A stretch of 64,000 bases of DNA from Oscillospiraceae bacterium (GTDB taxonomy: Bacteria > Bacillota > Clostridia > Oscillospirales > Acutalibacteraceae). The stretch is taken from positions 333,750-397,749 of the forward strand of contig JAKVOA010000001.1 of the NCBI GenBank assembly GCA_022483045.1, given 5' to 3'. This document shows, piece after piece, positions 8,192 through 17,141 of this stretch. The translations under genes were made by a program, and so were the position numbers. The notes beneath the pieces are model-generated. The model did no database searches. It was not told the origin of the DNA and worked only from the letters and a program-made list of their open reading frames with translations. Position 1 is the first letter of the stretch. Each line of letters begins with the position of its first letter.

Positions 8192-10117
8192 ATGAATTAT
8201 GCAAAAACAGCCGCTGAGATTCTGCGCGGGGTCGGCGGAGAGAAAAATGTTTCCAGTATGACACACTGTATGACCCGTCTGCGGCTCATTTTGAAAGATG
8301 ACCAAGTCCCAAAGGACAGCGAGATGTTGAAAATCCCCGGGGTCCTGCGTACGGTGCGCCAGGGCGGCCAGTACCAGATTGTCATAGGTAGTCAAGTAAG
8401 CCATATATATGATGAACTGCAGAAACTGGGGAACTTTACAGCAGCTTCTACTGATGAAGAGGCCCCAAAAAGCGCGCAGAAAGAAAATATCCTTTCCCGC
8501 CTGTTTGGCTTTATCGCCGGCTGTATGACACCGCTGCTGCCGGCTTTGATGGGCGGCGGCATGCTCAAGGTGCTGATTACCCTTTTGACAGCTCTCGGGT
8601 GGATTTCCACCAAAGGCAGCACCTATGCAGTGCTGAATATCATGGGCGATGCGCCTTTCTATTTCCTGCCGATTATGCTGGCCTACACCTGTGCACGGCG
8701 TGTCAGCGTAAACCCAATTTTGGCTATGTGCATTGCGGGCGTGATGCTGCACCCCAATTTGGCGGCTTTATTTAAAGCCGGGCAGGCGGTTACTTTCTTA
8801 AAGCTTCCGGTGACAGCCACTACTTACAGCGGGTCTGTTATTCCCATTCTGATGATGATTCCGCTGATGAAGTACATTGAACGTTTTGCAGAAAAAATTT
8901 CGCCGGATATGGTCAAAGTCTTTTTAAAGCCGATGCTGGTCCTGCTGATTTCCGCGCCAGTAGCGCTGATTGTGGTAGGTCCGCTGGGCGGCATTATTGG
9001 CGGCTGGCTTGCGACGGGCGTTACTTTCCTCTATACGCATGCTGGCTGGCTCACCATTATGCTGTTGGCGGCTGTTTTCCCATTTATTGTGATGACTGGC
9101 ATGCACTATGCGCTGTTCCCCATTGCGCTGAATTCGATAGCTGCTATGGGCTATGACCCGATTTTAATGGTCATCATGTTTTGCTCAAACCTTGCGCAGG
9201 GCGCAGCCTGCTTTGGTGTGGCAGTGCGCACAAAAAACAAGACGATGCGCCAAACAGCTTCTGCGGCCGGCGTGACCGCCATTGTCGCTGGTGTTACAGA
9301 GCCTGCACTGTATGGTGTCACTTTAAAGTTGAAGCGTCCGCTTGCGACTGCCTGCATAGGCAGCGGAATTGCCGGGCTGTTTTGCGGCATTGTCGGTGCG
9401 CGCGTTTTTGCCTTTAATGCCACTTCTAATGTTTTCACACTGATTACAATGATTGGCGGCGGCAGCATGAAGTACCTGATTTACGGCCTGATTGCCATGG
9501 CAATTGCACTGATTGTCAGCTTTGTCGGTACCCTGCTGGCCGTGCGCATGGATGATCCGGATATGCAGCCCGAAACAGCCGAAGAGACCAGCGAGGCAGA
9601 AGCAGCGCCGGCCTGCAAGGAGCAGCCAGCTTTGGAAAACAAAGAAGCGCAGCCGCTGCAGAAAAAGTTCCAGCTGAGCAGTCCCTTGAGCGGCTATGTG
9701 GTTCCGTTGGAAAAGGTAAACGACGAAACCTTTGCTTCTGGTGTAATGGGCAGCGGCGTCGGCATACAGCCGGCGGACGGCCGGGTTTATGCACCGGCAG
9801 ACGGAACAATCGACTGCCTGATGGATACAAACCACGCAATCGGTATGCACACGGATTCTGGTGCCGATGTACTGATCCATATTGGAAAAGACACAGTCAA
9901 TCTGCAGGGCAGATTCTTTACGCCGCATATCAAAACCGGCGATACAGTAAAGCAGGGCGACCTTTTGCTGGAATGTGACTTGGCAGGGATTCGCAAGGCG
10001 GGCTATGACACCATTTCGCCAGTTACCGTAACGAATTCTGCAGATTATCTGGAGGTCCTTTCGCACCCAGAAGGCGAGGTAAAAGCCGGTGAAAAGCTGA
10101 TTACGGTTTTGCAGTGA
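8192..10117 (+). CDS. bglP: Beta-glucoside-specific PTS transporter, EIIBCA
   Basis: 641 residues with domain order B-C-A. EIIB occupies about 1-85 with phospho-Cys26 in MTHCMTRL. EIIC about 105-455 has GCMTPLLPALMGGGMLK and the GVTEPALYGV sugar-site motif. An acidic linker (about 455-495) leads to EIIA (about 500-641) with active His563 in IHIGKDTV. It imports and phosphorylates beta-glucosides using phosphate from enzyme I/HPr. It starts 3 bases after licT with AAGGAGA upstream. No phospho-beta-glucosidase gene follows, which is unusual for this operon type. Confidence 0.9.
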   Translation: MNYAKTAAEILRGVGGEKNVSSMTHCMTRLRLILKDDQVPKDSEMLKIPGVLRTVRQGGQYQIVIGSQVSHIYDELQKLGNFTAASTDEEAPKSAQKENILSRLFGFIAGCMTPLLPALMGGGMLKVLITLLTALGWISTKGSTYAVLNIMGDAPFYFLPIMLAYTCARRVSVNPILAMCIAGVMLHPNLAALFKAGQAVTFLKLPVTATTYSGSVIPILMMIPLMKYIERFAEKISPDMVKVFLKPMLVLLISAPVALIVVGPLGGIIGGWLATGVTFLYTHAGWLTIMLLAAVFPFIVMTGMHYALFPIALNSIAAMGYDPILMVIMFCSNLAQGAACFGVAVRTKNKTMRQTASAAGVTAIVAGVTEPALYGVTLKLKRPLATACIGSGIAGLFCGIVGARVFAFNATSNVFTLITMIGGGSMKYLIYGLIAMAIALIVSFVGTLLAVRMDDPDMQPETAEETSEAEAAPACKEQPALENKEAQPLQKKFQLSSPLSGYVVPLEKVNDETFASGVMGSGVGIQPADGRVYAPADGTIDCLMDTNHAIGMHTDSGADVLIHIGKDTVNLQGRFFTPHIKTGDTVKQGDLLLECDLAGIRKAGYDTISPVTVTNSADYLEVLSHPEGEVKAGEKLITVLQ

Positions 10118-10191
10118 CAGTATACAATAGAGTTCAGCCCCCTTTGCAGCTGTGCTTAAGTGAGTGTAAAAATATGGAATAAAAAGTAAAT

Positions 10192-10224
10192 AAAAGGGTT
10201 TTTGTACAAAAAGGTTCCCTTTTT
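10192..10224 (+). terminator. Terminator after bglP
   Basis: AAAAGGGTTTTT pairs with AAAAA...CCCTTTTT around GTAC, ending in a T-run. It overlaps the region just upstream of the yitT -10 box. Confidence 0.6.
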
Positions 10225-10237
10225 GCGAAGAAACAGG

Positions 10238-10243
10238 TATAAT
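10238..10243 (+). promoter_or_regulatory. -10 box for the YitT-family gene
   Basis: A perfect TATAAT overlaps the first possible ATG of the YitT frame. No good -35 is visible. Transcription would start near 10250, downstream of that ATG, which supports the GTG start at 10269. Confidence 0.45.
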
Positions 10244-10268
10244 GTTTTTTCGGAAGAGGGTGAAAGCT

Positions 10269-11174
10269 GTGTCCTTCAAACGGAAAAAACGGTTGAGGGA
10301 TTTGCGGCGGGTTATGAAACAGGGAAAAGTTCAGTCGGAAGTAAAAGAATATGCACAGATGACGCTGGCAACGACCATTATGGTAATTGGCATTTATTTT
10401 TTCAAATTTCCCAATAACTTTTGTTTTGGGGGTGTTACCGGCATTGCGGTTTTATTCAGCGGCTTTTTAAAGATGAGCGCGTCGGATATTACGTTTATTA
10501 TCAATATGTTAATGCTGGTGGCCGGGTTTATCTTTTTGGGCAAAGGCTTTGGCGTAAAGACCGTGTATGTCAGTGTGATGATGTCAGTTGCCCTCAGTGT
10601 TTTGCAGAAAGTATACCCTATGTCAAAGCCGCTGACCAATGAGCCTGTGCTGGAATTTATGTTTGCCGTATTTCTGCCTGCACTTGGTTCGGCCATGCTG
10701 TTTGACATGGATGCTTCCAGCGGCGGCACCGATATCCTAGCCATGATTTTAAAGAAGTATACAACGATGAATATCGGCGCGACGCTGATGCTGGTAGATG
10801 TGCTGATTACCGTGGCGGCCTTTATCATTTATGGGCCAAAGACAGGTCTATTTTCGTTTGCGGGGCTGCTGAGCAAATCTCTTGTCATTGACAGTGTCAT
10901 TGAAAACCTGAATCTGTGTAAGTACTTTACGGTTATCTGCGACGACCCGGAGCCAATCTGTGACTATATCCATAAGGAACTGAAACGAAGTGCAACCGTT
11001 TTCAGTGCAGAGGGTAGCTACCTGCACAACCGCAAAAAAATTGTTTTAACGGTTATGCGGCGCAGCCAGGCGGTGCTTTTGCGCCGCTTTATCCGCAAAA
11101 ACCAGCCGCAGGCGTTTATTATGATAACAAACAGCAGCGAGATTATCGGCAAGGGCTTTCGCGGAACGAATTGA
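10269..11174 (+). CDS. YitT family membrane protein (DUF161 + DUF2179)
   Basis: 301 residues. A basic N-terminus is followed by about five helices (residues 30-205) containing FPNNFCFGGVTGIAVLFSG and SGGTDILAMIL, the family's duplicated motif. A C-terminal soluble DUF2179 domain lies at about 215-301. The family is proposed to be transporters of unknown substrate. GTG at 10269 has GAGGGTGAAAG upstream; an ATG at 10242 would overlap the -10 box. The gene is monocistronic with a strong bidirectional terminator after it. Confidence 0.82.
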   Translation: MSFKRKKRLRDLRRVMKQGKVQSEVKEYAQMTLATTIMVIGIYFFKFPNNFCFGGVTGIAVLFSGFLKMSASDITFIINMLMLVAGFIFLGKGFGVKTVYVSVMMSVALSVLQKVYPMSKPLTNEPVLEFMFAVFLPALGSAMLFDMDASSGGTDILAMILKKYTTMNIGATLMLVDVLITVAAFIIYGPKTGLFSFAGLLSKSLVIDSVIENLNLCKYFTVICDDPEPICDYIHKELKRSATVFSAEGSYLHNRKKIVLTVMRRSQAVLLRRFIRKNQPQAFIMITNSSEIIGKGFRGTN

Positions 11175-11184
11175 ACGCAAAATA

Positions 11185-11224
11185 AAAGTGCCCAGCCGTA
11201 TTTTTACAGCTGGGCACTTTTTTA
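11185..11224. terminator. Bidirectional terminator between convergent yitT-like and degV-like genes
   Basis: AAAAGTGCCCAGC pairs with GCTGGGCACTTTT, with T-runs on both strands. Confidence 0.85.
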
Positions 11225-11231
11225 TTTCCAT

Positions 11232-12083
11232 TTAGTCTGCCTGAAAAACACAGATGCCTACCAGCCCCGGGCCGGTATGTACGGCCATAGAGGCAGTAAT
11301 CTGTGACTCGACCATAAGCTGTCCCTTCGGAAAAAAGCTCATCAGCTCTGTTTTTAGCGCATGAGCCTGCTCGGCGGCACCGCCGTTCATCAAGGCGAGC
11401 CAGGTCTTTGCTTTGCTGGCACATTTGCCTACGGTGTCCAACAGGCGGCGTGCACCGCCCTTTTTACCGCGGACCATAGAAACTGTATAGTAGGTTCCCT
11501 CGGTGTTGCAGGAAATAATGGGGCGGATATTCAATACCTTTCCGATTAGGCCGGTGATTTGTCCGATTCTGCCGCCAGCCCGCAGATAGTCCAAAGAATC
11601 CATGTAAAAATAGATTTTGCTGTCCCGCTGCTTGCGCTGCAGCGCGGCGGTAATCTGCTGAAAAGACATGCCGTCTTTTACAGCTTTGGTTGCCCACAGC
11701 GCATAAAGTCCCGCACCGATAGAAATATTTTTGCTGTCAAAGACGAAAGTTTCCAGTTCGGGGTATTCTTCAGCTGCAGTATGAATGGTGTGATAGGTGC
11801 TGCTCAGTCCGCTGGAAATACATACGGCAATTACTTTCTGATAGCCCTTTTCCTGCAGTGCTTTCAGGGTGTCTTTTGCTTCCTGCAGGTTTGGCGCGGA
11901 GGTCGTGGGAATTTCCTTTGGGAAACGGCTGTAGACCGTCTGCGGCGTAATATCGATGCCGTCTCGGTAAATTTCATTGCCGTAAATGACACGAAGCTCC
12001 ATTGTTGTAATATGATATTCTTCCTTTAGGGCTTCTGGCAGGTCGCTGCCTGAGTCAACCAAAACTGCAATCTTTTCTTCCAT
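11232..12083 (-). CDS. DegV family fatty-acid-binding protein
   Basis: 283 residues. VLVDSGSDLP at the N-terminus, the TSAPNLQEAKDTLKAL block, VIAVCISSGLSSTYHTI (about 85-101) and DSLDYLRAGGRIG (about 155-167) are the DegV signature. Family members bind a fatty acid, and FakB proteins present it to the FakA kinase for phosphorylation. No fakA lies nearby, so the partner is unknown. The ATG at 12083 has AAAAGGAGA 8-9 bases upstream. The gene is divergent from ptsI and convergent with the YitT gene. Confidence 0.88.
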   Translation of the reverse strand: MEEKIAVLVDSGSDLPEALKEEYHITTMELRVIYGNEIYRDGIDITPQTVYSRFPKEIPTTSAPNLQEAKDTLKALQEKGYQKVIAVCISSGLSSTYHTIHTAAEEYPELETFVFDSKNISIGAGLYALWATKAVKDGMSFQQITAALQRKQRDSKIYFYMDSLDYLRAGGRIGQITGLIGKVLNIRPIISCNTEGTYYTVSMVRGKKGGARRLLDTVGKCASKAKTWLALMNGGAAEQAHALKTELMSFFPKGQLMVESQITASMAVHTGPGLVGICVFQAD

Positions 12084-12246
12084 GGGGGTATCTCCTTTTC
12101 CGCGTTTTGCGGCGAGTAACATCTTTGATCTCAATGTCTATAGTATGGCAATATATGGCGGTAAAAATTCCTATTTTATTTATTAACCGCCATTTATAAA
12201 ATCAAACGAATTTTATTATAGAATAGACTTGCCTGTGATTTTATTG

Positions 12247-12252
12247 TATAAT
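12247..12252 (+). promoter_or_regulatory. -10 box of ptsI
   Basis: TATAAT lies 80 bases before the ptsI start. The -35 is weak (TAGACT at 12224-12229, 17-base spacer). Confidence 0.4.
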
Positions 12253-12333
12253 GTGACTAATCTATACAGGGTATTGTTGCAATAGGCAAGTGCTTTCGGA
12301 TACTTTTGTATAAAAATGAAGGAGGATATGATC

Positions 12334-13956
12334 ATGACAGTATTGAAAGGGGAAGGCGTCAGCAAAGGGGTCGTGTTTGGTAAAATCCGGTTTTTCCGCC
12401 GGGTTGCAGCCCATGTAGAAAAACGTTTGGTCACCGATGTGCAGGCAGAAGTCAAGCGCTTTGAAGATGCCCGCGCTGCTGCAGTCGCTCAGCTGGCAAA
12501 TCTGTATGTAAAGACACGCGACGAGCTGGGCGAAGAAAACTCTCTTCTGTTTCAGATTCATCAAATGATGCTGGAAGATGTCGATTACGGCGACTCTATT
12601 TTGAATAAAATTAAGAATGACAAAGTCTGCGCCGAGTACGCAGTTTCAGAAACTTCAAAGGAATTTGCCGAGATGTTCTCTCAAATGGAAGACGAGTACA
12701 TGCGCGGCCGCGCGGCAGATGTAAAGGATGTCTCTGCGCGTGTGATTGCGATTCTGACCGGGCAGCAGACAGAGGAAGACGGCGGCAGCGAGCCGTGTGT
12801 GCTGGCAGCGGATGAACTGGCACCGAGTGAAACAGCCCAGCTGGATAAATCCAAAGTACTGGCGTTTGTCACTTCCGGCGGATCGTACAATTCGCATACT
12901 GCTATTTTTGCCCGCACCATGGGTATTCCGGCGGTTATCGGCCTGAAAGACCAGCTGACGAAAGAAATCAATGGCAAAGAAGTCATTGTCGATGGTTCCA
13001 CAGGCTGCATTTATTTGGATGCAGATGAAGCAACCCGTAAAGAAATGAACGATAAGCACCAGCAGGAGGAAGCCCGCAAGCGCCTGCTTTCACTGTACCG
13101 CGGCAGGCCCACTGTGACAAAGAGCGGCCATCATATTGAGCTGTGCGCTAATATCGGCAACCCCAAAGATATGTCTGCTGTGCTGGAAAACGATGCAGAG
13201 GGCATAGGCCTGTTCCGCAGCGAATTCCTGTATTTGGAAAGCAGCGACTACCCTACAGAAGAACAGCAGTTCGCAGCATACAAAACTGTCGCTGAAAAGA
13301 TGAAAGGCAAACGCGTCGTTATTCGTACTTTGGACATCGGCGCGGATAAACAGGCAGCCTATTTCAATCTGCCAAAAGAGGAAAACCCAGCCATGGGCAT
13401 GCGCGCTATCCGCATCTGTCTGACTCGGCCTGAAATCTTTAAAACACAGCTGCGTGCGCTGTACCGTGCCTCTGCTTACGGAAAAATTGCCATCATGTTC
13501 CCGATGATCACTTCTGTAGAGGAAGTACAGCAGTGCAAGCAGATTGCTGCGCAGGTGCGGGAAGAGCTGACTAGTGAGGGGGTTCCGTTTTCATCTTCAG
13601 TGGAGCTTGGTATTATGGTGGAAACGCCGGCCGCCGCAATTATCAGCGATGACCTTGCCAAAGAAGTGGATTTCTTCAGCGTTGGTACCAACGATCTGAC
13701 GCAGTATACGCTGGCCTGTGACCGCCAGAATCTGGAGATTTCCCGTTTTTGCAACACCCATCATAAGGCAATCCTGCGCCTGATTCGCACTGCCGCAGAG
13801 AATGCGCATAAAGCGGGCATTTGGATTGGCATTTGCGGTGAACTTGGTGCAGATGAAACGCTGACCCAGACTTTTGTAGATATGGGTATAGACGAACTTT
13901 CTGTTACACCGGCCTCTATTTTAGGCCTGCGCGCGGCTATTTCAGAGATTGAGTGA
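12334..13956 (+). CDS. ptsI: Phosphoenolpyruvate-protein phosphotransferase (PTS enzyme I)
   Basis: 540 residues. The N-terminal HPr-binding/phospho-His domain carries the active His188 in GGSYNSHTAIFARTMG. The PEP-binding TIM barrel (about 255-540) shows GIGLFRSEFLYL, VVIRTLDIGADK, SVGTNDLTQYT and ICGELGADE with the catalytic Cys near 500. It moves phosphate from PEP to HPr for all PTS permeases, including the BglP here. I chose the ATG at 12334 because AAGGAGG is 8 bases upstream; the ATGs at 12316 and 12328 sit on or before that site. No ptsH is adjacent, so HPr must be encoded elsewhere. Confidence 0.93.
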   Translation: MTVLKGEGVSKGVVFGKIRFFRRVAAHVEKRLVTDVQAEVKRFEDARAAAVAQLANLYVKTRDELGEENSLLFQIHQMMLEDVDYGDSILNKIKNDKVCAEYAVSETSKEFAEMFSQMEDEYMRGRAADVKDVSARVIAILTGQQTEEDGGSEPCVLAADELAPSETAQLDKSKVLAFVTSGGSYNSHTAIFARTMGIPAVIGLKDQLTKEINGKEVIVDGSTGCIYLDADEATRKEMNDKHQQEEARKRLLSLYRGRPTVTKSGHHIELCANIGNPKDMSAVLENDAEGIGLFRSEFLYLESSDYPTEEQQFAAYKTVAEKMKGKRVVIRTLDIGADKQAAYFNLPKEENPAMGMRAIRICLTRPEIFKTQLRALYRASAYGKIAIMFPMITSVEEVQQCKQIAAQVREELTSEGVPFSSSVELGIMVETPAAAIISDDLAKEVDFFSVGTNDLTQYTLACDRQNLEISRFCNTHHKAILRLIRTAAENAHKAGIWIGICGELGADETLTQTFVDMGIDELSVTPASILGLRAAISEIE

Positions 13957-13988
13957 AGAAGTAGAAGCGCTGTATAAATACACAAGCG

Positions 13989-14040
13989 GCGGCTTTGCGG
14001 CACAGGGCGTTTTCAGACCTGCGGCAAAGCCGCATTTTAT
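13989..14040 (+). terminator. ptsI terminator
   Basis: GCGGCTTTGC (13989-13998) pairs with GCAAAGCCGC (14024-14033) and is followed by ATTTTAT. Confidence 0.7.
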
Positions 14041-14199
14041 AGACATTTCAGGGCTTGTACGAAACAGAAGAAGCTTTTTCTGCTGCTTTTTCTAAAATTT
14101 GTTTCAGCCAAAACAACTATGATTGTTTACTCTATCATAAATTACTTGGTAAAACAAGAGAGAAAGTATTAACACTTTTATAAATATACATTAATAATC

Positions 14200-14251
14200 A
14201 AAAAAGAAAGGCATTTTCGCTTCCCCAAATGAGGAAAGCGGAAATGCCTTT
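14200..14251 (-). terminator. metNIQ operon terminator
   Basis: On the minus strand a 16-bp nearly perfect stem (AAAGGCATTTCCGCTT with its partner) is followed by CTTTCTTTTTTG, 17 bases after the metQ stop codon. Confidence 0.85.
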
Positions 14252-14267
14252 AAATGTTTGTAAATAA

Positions 14268-15137
14268 TCAGGAAACAGTGGAAGGAACTACCGCACCTGC
14301 ATAGTGCTGTGTGATGTAGTCCTGCGTTTCTTTACTGGTCAGTGCCTTGTAAAGGGCTTTCAGATCCGCACGGTTTTCGTCGCCCTCACGCACAGCTAAA
14401 ACATTGGCATAGGTTTTAGCTGCAACAGAAGTGTTCTTTTCCACAGCCAGCGCGTCCTTTACTTTCAACCCGCCGCTGATTGCATAGTTACCGTTGATAA
14501 CAGCGAGGTCTACGTCCTGAATGGAGCGGGGCAGCTGTGCTGCTTCAATTTCCTGGATCTTAATATTTTTGGGGTTGCTTTCGATATCTTTCTTTGTGGC
14601 GGTAATACCTGCACCGCTTTTCAGTTTGATAATGCCGTTGTCCTGCAAAAGCAGCAGGGCGCGCGCTTCATTGGTTGTGTCGTTTGGCACAGAAATGGTT
14701 GCGCCGTCTTTTAAGTCAGCAAGCTTTTTGGTCTTGCCGGCATAAATACCGAAAGGCTCATAGTGGACAGGCCCCATGGAGACAATGTGTGTGTTCTTCT
14801 CTTTGTTGAAGCTGTCCAGGTACGGTTTGTGCTGGAAGTAGTTGGCATCTAGGCTCTTGCTGTCCAGTGCAAGGTTTGGCTGCACATAGTCAGAAAACTC
14901 TTTGACAACCAGGGTGTAGCCCTCTTTTGCCAGCTGCTGCTTGACAACGTTGTTTAAAATCTCTTCATGCGGGGAAGGGGAAGCACCTACAGTAATGGTT
15001 CCGCCCTTTGCCGCAGTGGTGGTGGTGGAAGCTGCTGCAGAAGCACTTCCCGCCGCAGAGGAAGCCGAGCTGCCGCAGCCGGCCAAAGTGCCTGCTGCAA
15101 AAACAGCTGCTAAAGTGAACGCAAGTATCTTTTTCAT
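14268..15137 (-). CDS. metQ: Methionine ABC transporter substrate-binding lipoprotein (NlpA/MetQ family)
   Basis: 289 residues. The lipoprotein signal ends at LAGC with Cys21, then a Ser/Ala/Thr linker. The mature NlpA domain starts TITVGASPSPHEEIL and includes FSDYVQPNLALDSKSLDANYFQHKPYLD and IPNDTTNEARAL-like (VPNDTTNEARAL) blocks that form the methionine site. It delivers methionine, possibly also related sulfur amino acids, to MetI/MetN. The ATG at 15137 follows AGGAGGG. It is last in the metN-metI-metQ operon, 72 bases after metI. Confidence 0.9.
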   Translation of the reverse strand: MKKILAFTLAAVFAAGTLAGCGSSASSAAGSASAAASTTTTAAKGGTITVGASPSPHEEILNNVVKQQLAKEGYTLVVKEFSDYVQPNLALDSKSLDANYFQHKPYLDSFNKEKNTHIVSMGPVHYEPFGIYAGKTKKLADLKDGATISVPNDTTNEARALLLLQDNGIIKLKSGAGITATKKDIESNPKNIKIQEIEAAQLPRSIQDVDLAVINGNYAISGGLKVKDALAVEKNTSVAAKTYANVLAVREGDENRADLKALYKALTSKETQDYITQHYAGAVVPSTVS

Positions 15138-15209
15138 AAAGTATCCCTCCTGATAATTAAATCTGAAACTATTGTATGTACAATCGGCAAAACGCCGAAA
15201 GAAACCGAA

Positions 15210-15869
15210 TCAAAGCTTTCGTTTGTCGGAAGCGTTGGCAATTTTCAGGCCCACGCCCTGTAGAATTTGGGTAATAACAACCAGCAGGACCACGGTAATC
15301 AGCATGGTCACACTGTCATAGCGATAGTAGCCGTAGTTTGTAGCAATGGTGCCAAGCCCGCCGCCGCCGATAAAACCAGCCATAGCCGAGTAGCCGAGAA
15401 TGGTGGTTGTAGCGATTGCCATGTTGCGCAGCAGGCCGGGCTTTGCTTCTGGCAGCAGAACTTTCCAAATTGTCTGCCAAGTGGTACAACCCATGGACTG
15501 CGCAGCCTCAACCACGCCGGCATCTACATCGGCCAAGGGGCTCTCAACCAGCCTGGCGACAAAGGGGGCGGCACTGATAGTCAGCGGAACAATGGTAGCG
15601 TTGGTGCCAATTGAGGTGCCAGCAATCATTCGCGTAAAAGGAATGATTGCAACCATTAAAATCAAAAACGGAACGCTGCGCGTGATGTTGACGACAATAT
15701 CTACAATTTTATAAACACCGGCATTTGGCCGAATACCGTTTTTCGCGGTAACAACCAAGATAACACCCAGCGGCAGACCAATTACATAGGCAAAGAATGT
15801 ACTGAAAAGGACCATGTACAGAGACTCTAAAATTCCCTGCCCAAAAAGCGGAAGCATATCACTGCTCAT
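15210..15869 (-). CDS. metI: Methionine ABC transporter permease
   Basis: 219 residues with five helices, the normal MetI size. The EAA loop reads EAAQSMGCTTWQTIWKVLLPEAKPGLL and couples to MetN. ITRSVPFLILMVAIIPFTR is a family-conserved helix. The ATG at 15869 overlaps the end of metN by 11 bases and has GAGGTGA just upstream. Confidence 0.9.
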   Translation of the reverse strand: MSSDMLPLFGQGILESLYMVLFSTFFAYVIGLPLGVILVVTAKNGIRPNAGVYKIVDIVVNITRSVPFLILMVAIIPFTRMIAGTSIGTNATIVPLTISAAPFVARLVESPLADVDAGVVEAAQSMGCTTWQTIWKVLLPEAKPGLLRNMAIATTTILGYSAMAGFIGGGGLGTIATNYGYYRYDSVTMLITVVLLVVITQILQGVGLKIANASDKRKL

Positions 15870-16872
15870 CTGCTGTCACCTCCTCTGCGGTTAAGCCGCG
15901 TGCTTTGCAGAAAGCAATCATGCGGTCACCAAGGCTGCGGTCTTCCGGCAGCTGCAGTACCATCTGGCCCACAGCTTTTCCGTTTATGTCGCGTGTGTCG
16001 GCATACATAATGTTGACCTCAGACTGAAAGTGCAGTACCAGCTGCGCAACGACCGGCTCACAGGAATCAACACCGTCAAAGACAATCCGCACCTGCCGCC
16101 GGCCGAGCGCCTGCTCTTTTTGCCCGGGGCCGGGCAGCACCAGCTTTTTGGCTGCTTCGGTTTTGGGGTTTGCAAAGATTTCGCGTACCGGGCCGGTTTC
16201 TACGACTTTTCCGCTGGAAAGAATTGCAACCTTGCTACAGATTTCCTCTATAACGTTCATCTGGTGCGTAATAACCAGTATCGTAATGCCGTACGTGGTG
16301 TTGATTTTTTTGAGCAGCTGTAAAATACTCAGTGTAGTAGAGGGGTCCAGTGCACTGGTGGCTTCGTCGCACAGAAGCATTTTCGGCTCTGTTGCCAAGG
16401 CGCGTGCAATGGCAACACGCTGCTTTTGTCCGCCGGAAAGCTGGCTGGGGTAGCTGCCTGACCAATCGGAAAGGCCAACGGTTTCGAGCAGGTCGGCCGC
16501 TTTTGCGCAGGCCTCTTTTTTGGGTACGCCGGCGATTTCCATAGGGAAGCTTACGTTGCGCAGGGCAGTGCGCTGCATCAGCAGATTGAACTGCTGAAAA
16601 ACCATGCTGATGGAGCGCCGCGCTTTGCGCAGCTGGGCCGGGGCAGCTGCCACCATGTCCTGCCCATCAAACAGCACGCTGCCACTGGTGGGCGTTTCGA
16701 GCAAATTGATACATCGCACAAGGGAGCTCTTCCCGGCGCCGCTCATTCCGATGATTCCGAAAATTTCGCCGCGCTCTACAGTTAGGTCCACATGCTGCAG
16801 GGCTTCCACTTCACCGCCGCGGGTGGTGTAGGTCTTGCAGAGGTCGCGGACCTCTAAGATCGATTTTGCCAT
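15859..16872 (-). CDS. metN: Methionine ABC transporter ATP-binding protein with NIL domain
   Basis: 337 residues. Walker A GMSGAGKSS (about 40-48), signature LSGGQKQR, Walker B MLLCDEATSALDP and switch His in VITHQM define the ATPase. The C-terminal ~75 residues (starting VRIVFDGVDSCEPV) form the NIL/ACT-like domain. In E. coli MetN this domain binds intracellular methionine and shuts transport down, so it supports methionine as substrate. The ATG at 16872 is preceded by AAGAGGAA; upstream in-frame ATGs lack a site. Transcription must pass the leader terminator at 16926-16960. Confidence 0.92.
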   Translation of the reverse strand: MAKSILEVRDLCKTYTTRGGEVEALQHVDLTVERGEIFGIIGMSGAGKSSLVRCINLLETPTSGSVLFDGQDMVAAAPAQLRKARRSISMVFQQFNLLMQRTALRNVSFPMEIAGVPKKEACAKAADLLETVGLSDWSGSYPSQLSGGQKQRVAIARALATEPKMLLCDEATSALDPSTTLSILQLLKKINTTYGITILVITHQMNVIEEICSKVAILSSGKVVETGPVREIFANPKTEAAKKLVLPGPGQKEQALGRRQVRIVFDGVDSCEPVVAQLVLHFQSEVNIMYADTRDINGKAVGQMVLQLPEDRSLGDRMIAFCKARGLTAEEVTADEQ

Positions 16873-16925
16873 AAAATTTCCTCTTTCCATACTTTTTAAA
16901 AAAGCTGGGTAACGCAAAAAGATAA

Positions 16926-16960
16926 AGAAAAAAGCGGCACAGCTCGCAGGCTGCTCCGCT
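16926..16960 (-). terminator. Attenuator terminator in the metNIQ leader
   Basis: On the minus strand AGCGGAGCAGC pairs with GCTGTGCCGCT (one mismatch, one wobble) around CTGCGA, followed by TTTTTTC. It begins 15 bases after the leader-peptide stop codon and ends 54 bases before metN. GCAGCCT (plus coordinates 16948-16954) in the 5' arm and loop can pair instead with AGGCTGC (16989-16995) in the last codons of the leader peptide. Confidence 0.8.
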
Positions 16961-16975
16961 GGATCAATCCCGTAA

Positions 16976-17071
16976 TTACAAAAGACAGGCAGCCTTTTGA
17001 CAGGGGAAGCTCCGGCCGGCAGTTTTGCAGCGGCACATCATCACAGTACACATCACACACATGCGGCACAT
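16976..17071 (-). CDS. Met/Cys-rich leader peptide of the metNIQ operon
   Basis: A 31-codon reading frame from ATG 17071 to TAA 16976, with GGAGGG 6 bases before the ATG. Met is at positions 1, 4, 7, 11 and 12 and Cys at 2, 5, 8, 13, 15, 24 and 29, so the first 15 residues contain 5 Met and 5 Cys (it begins MCRMCVMC). It resembles no structural protein. Placement after a consensus promoter and directly before a terminator, upstream of a methionine importer, is the layout of a ribosome-mediated attenuator sensing charged tRNA-Met and/or tRNA-Cys. The role is inference; the reading frame and signals are seen directly. Confidence 0.75.
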   Translation of the reverse strand: MCRMCVMCTVMMCRCKTAGRSFPCQKAACLL

Positions 17072-17141
17072 AATCTTCCCTCCATTCTGCAAACGCTGAA
17101 ATCTTACAAACTTTATCTATTTAGTATGTATTTCATGGTAT

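Larger units (their letters stand above)
13957..14267. other. Intergenic region between convergent ptsI and metQ
   Basis: It holds the ptsI terminator and the metQ terminator. The AT-rich 150 bases between them show nothing I can interpret. Confidence 0.6.

Noticed and set aside
9323-10279. 318-residue minus-strand frame opposite the end of bglP
   Set aside because: Antisense shadow of a clear PTS gene. Its composition (Cys/His/Arg-rich) is that of reverse-read coding sequence, and there is no ribosome site.
16873-17135. S-box (SAM-I riboswitch) or T-box upstream of metN
   Set aside because: I looked for the S-box core and for the T-box AGGGTGG element and saw neither. The translated leader explains the terminator better.
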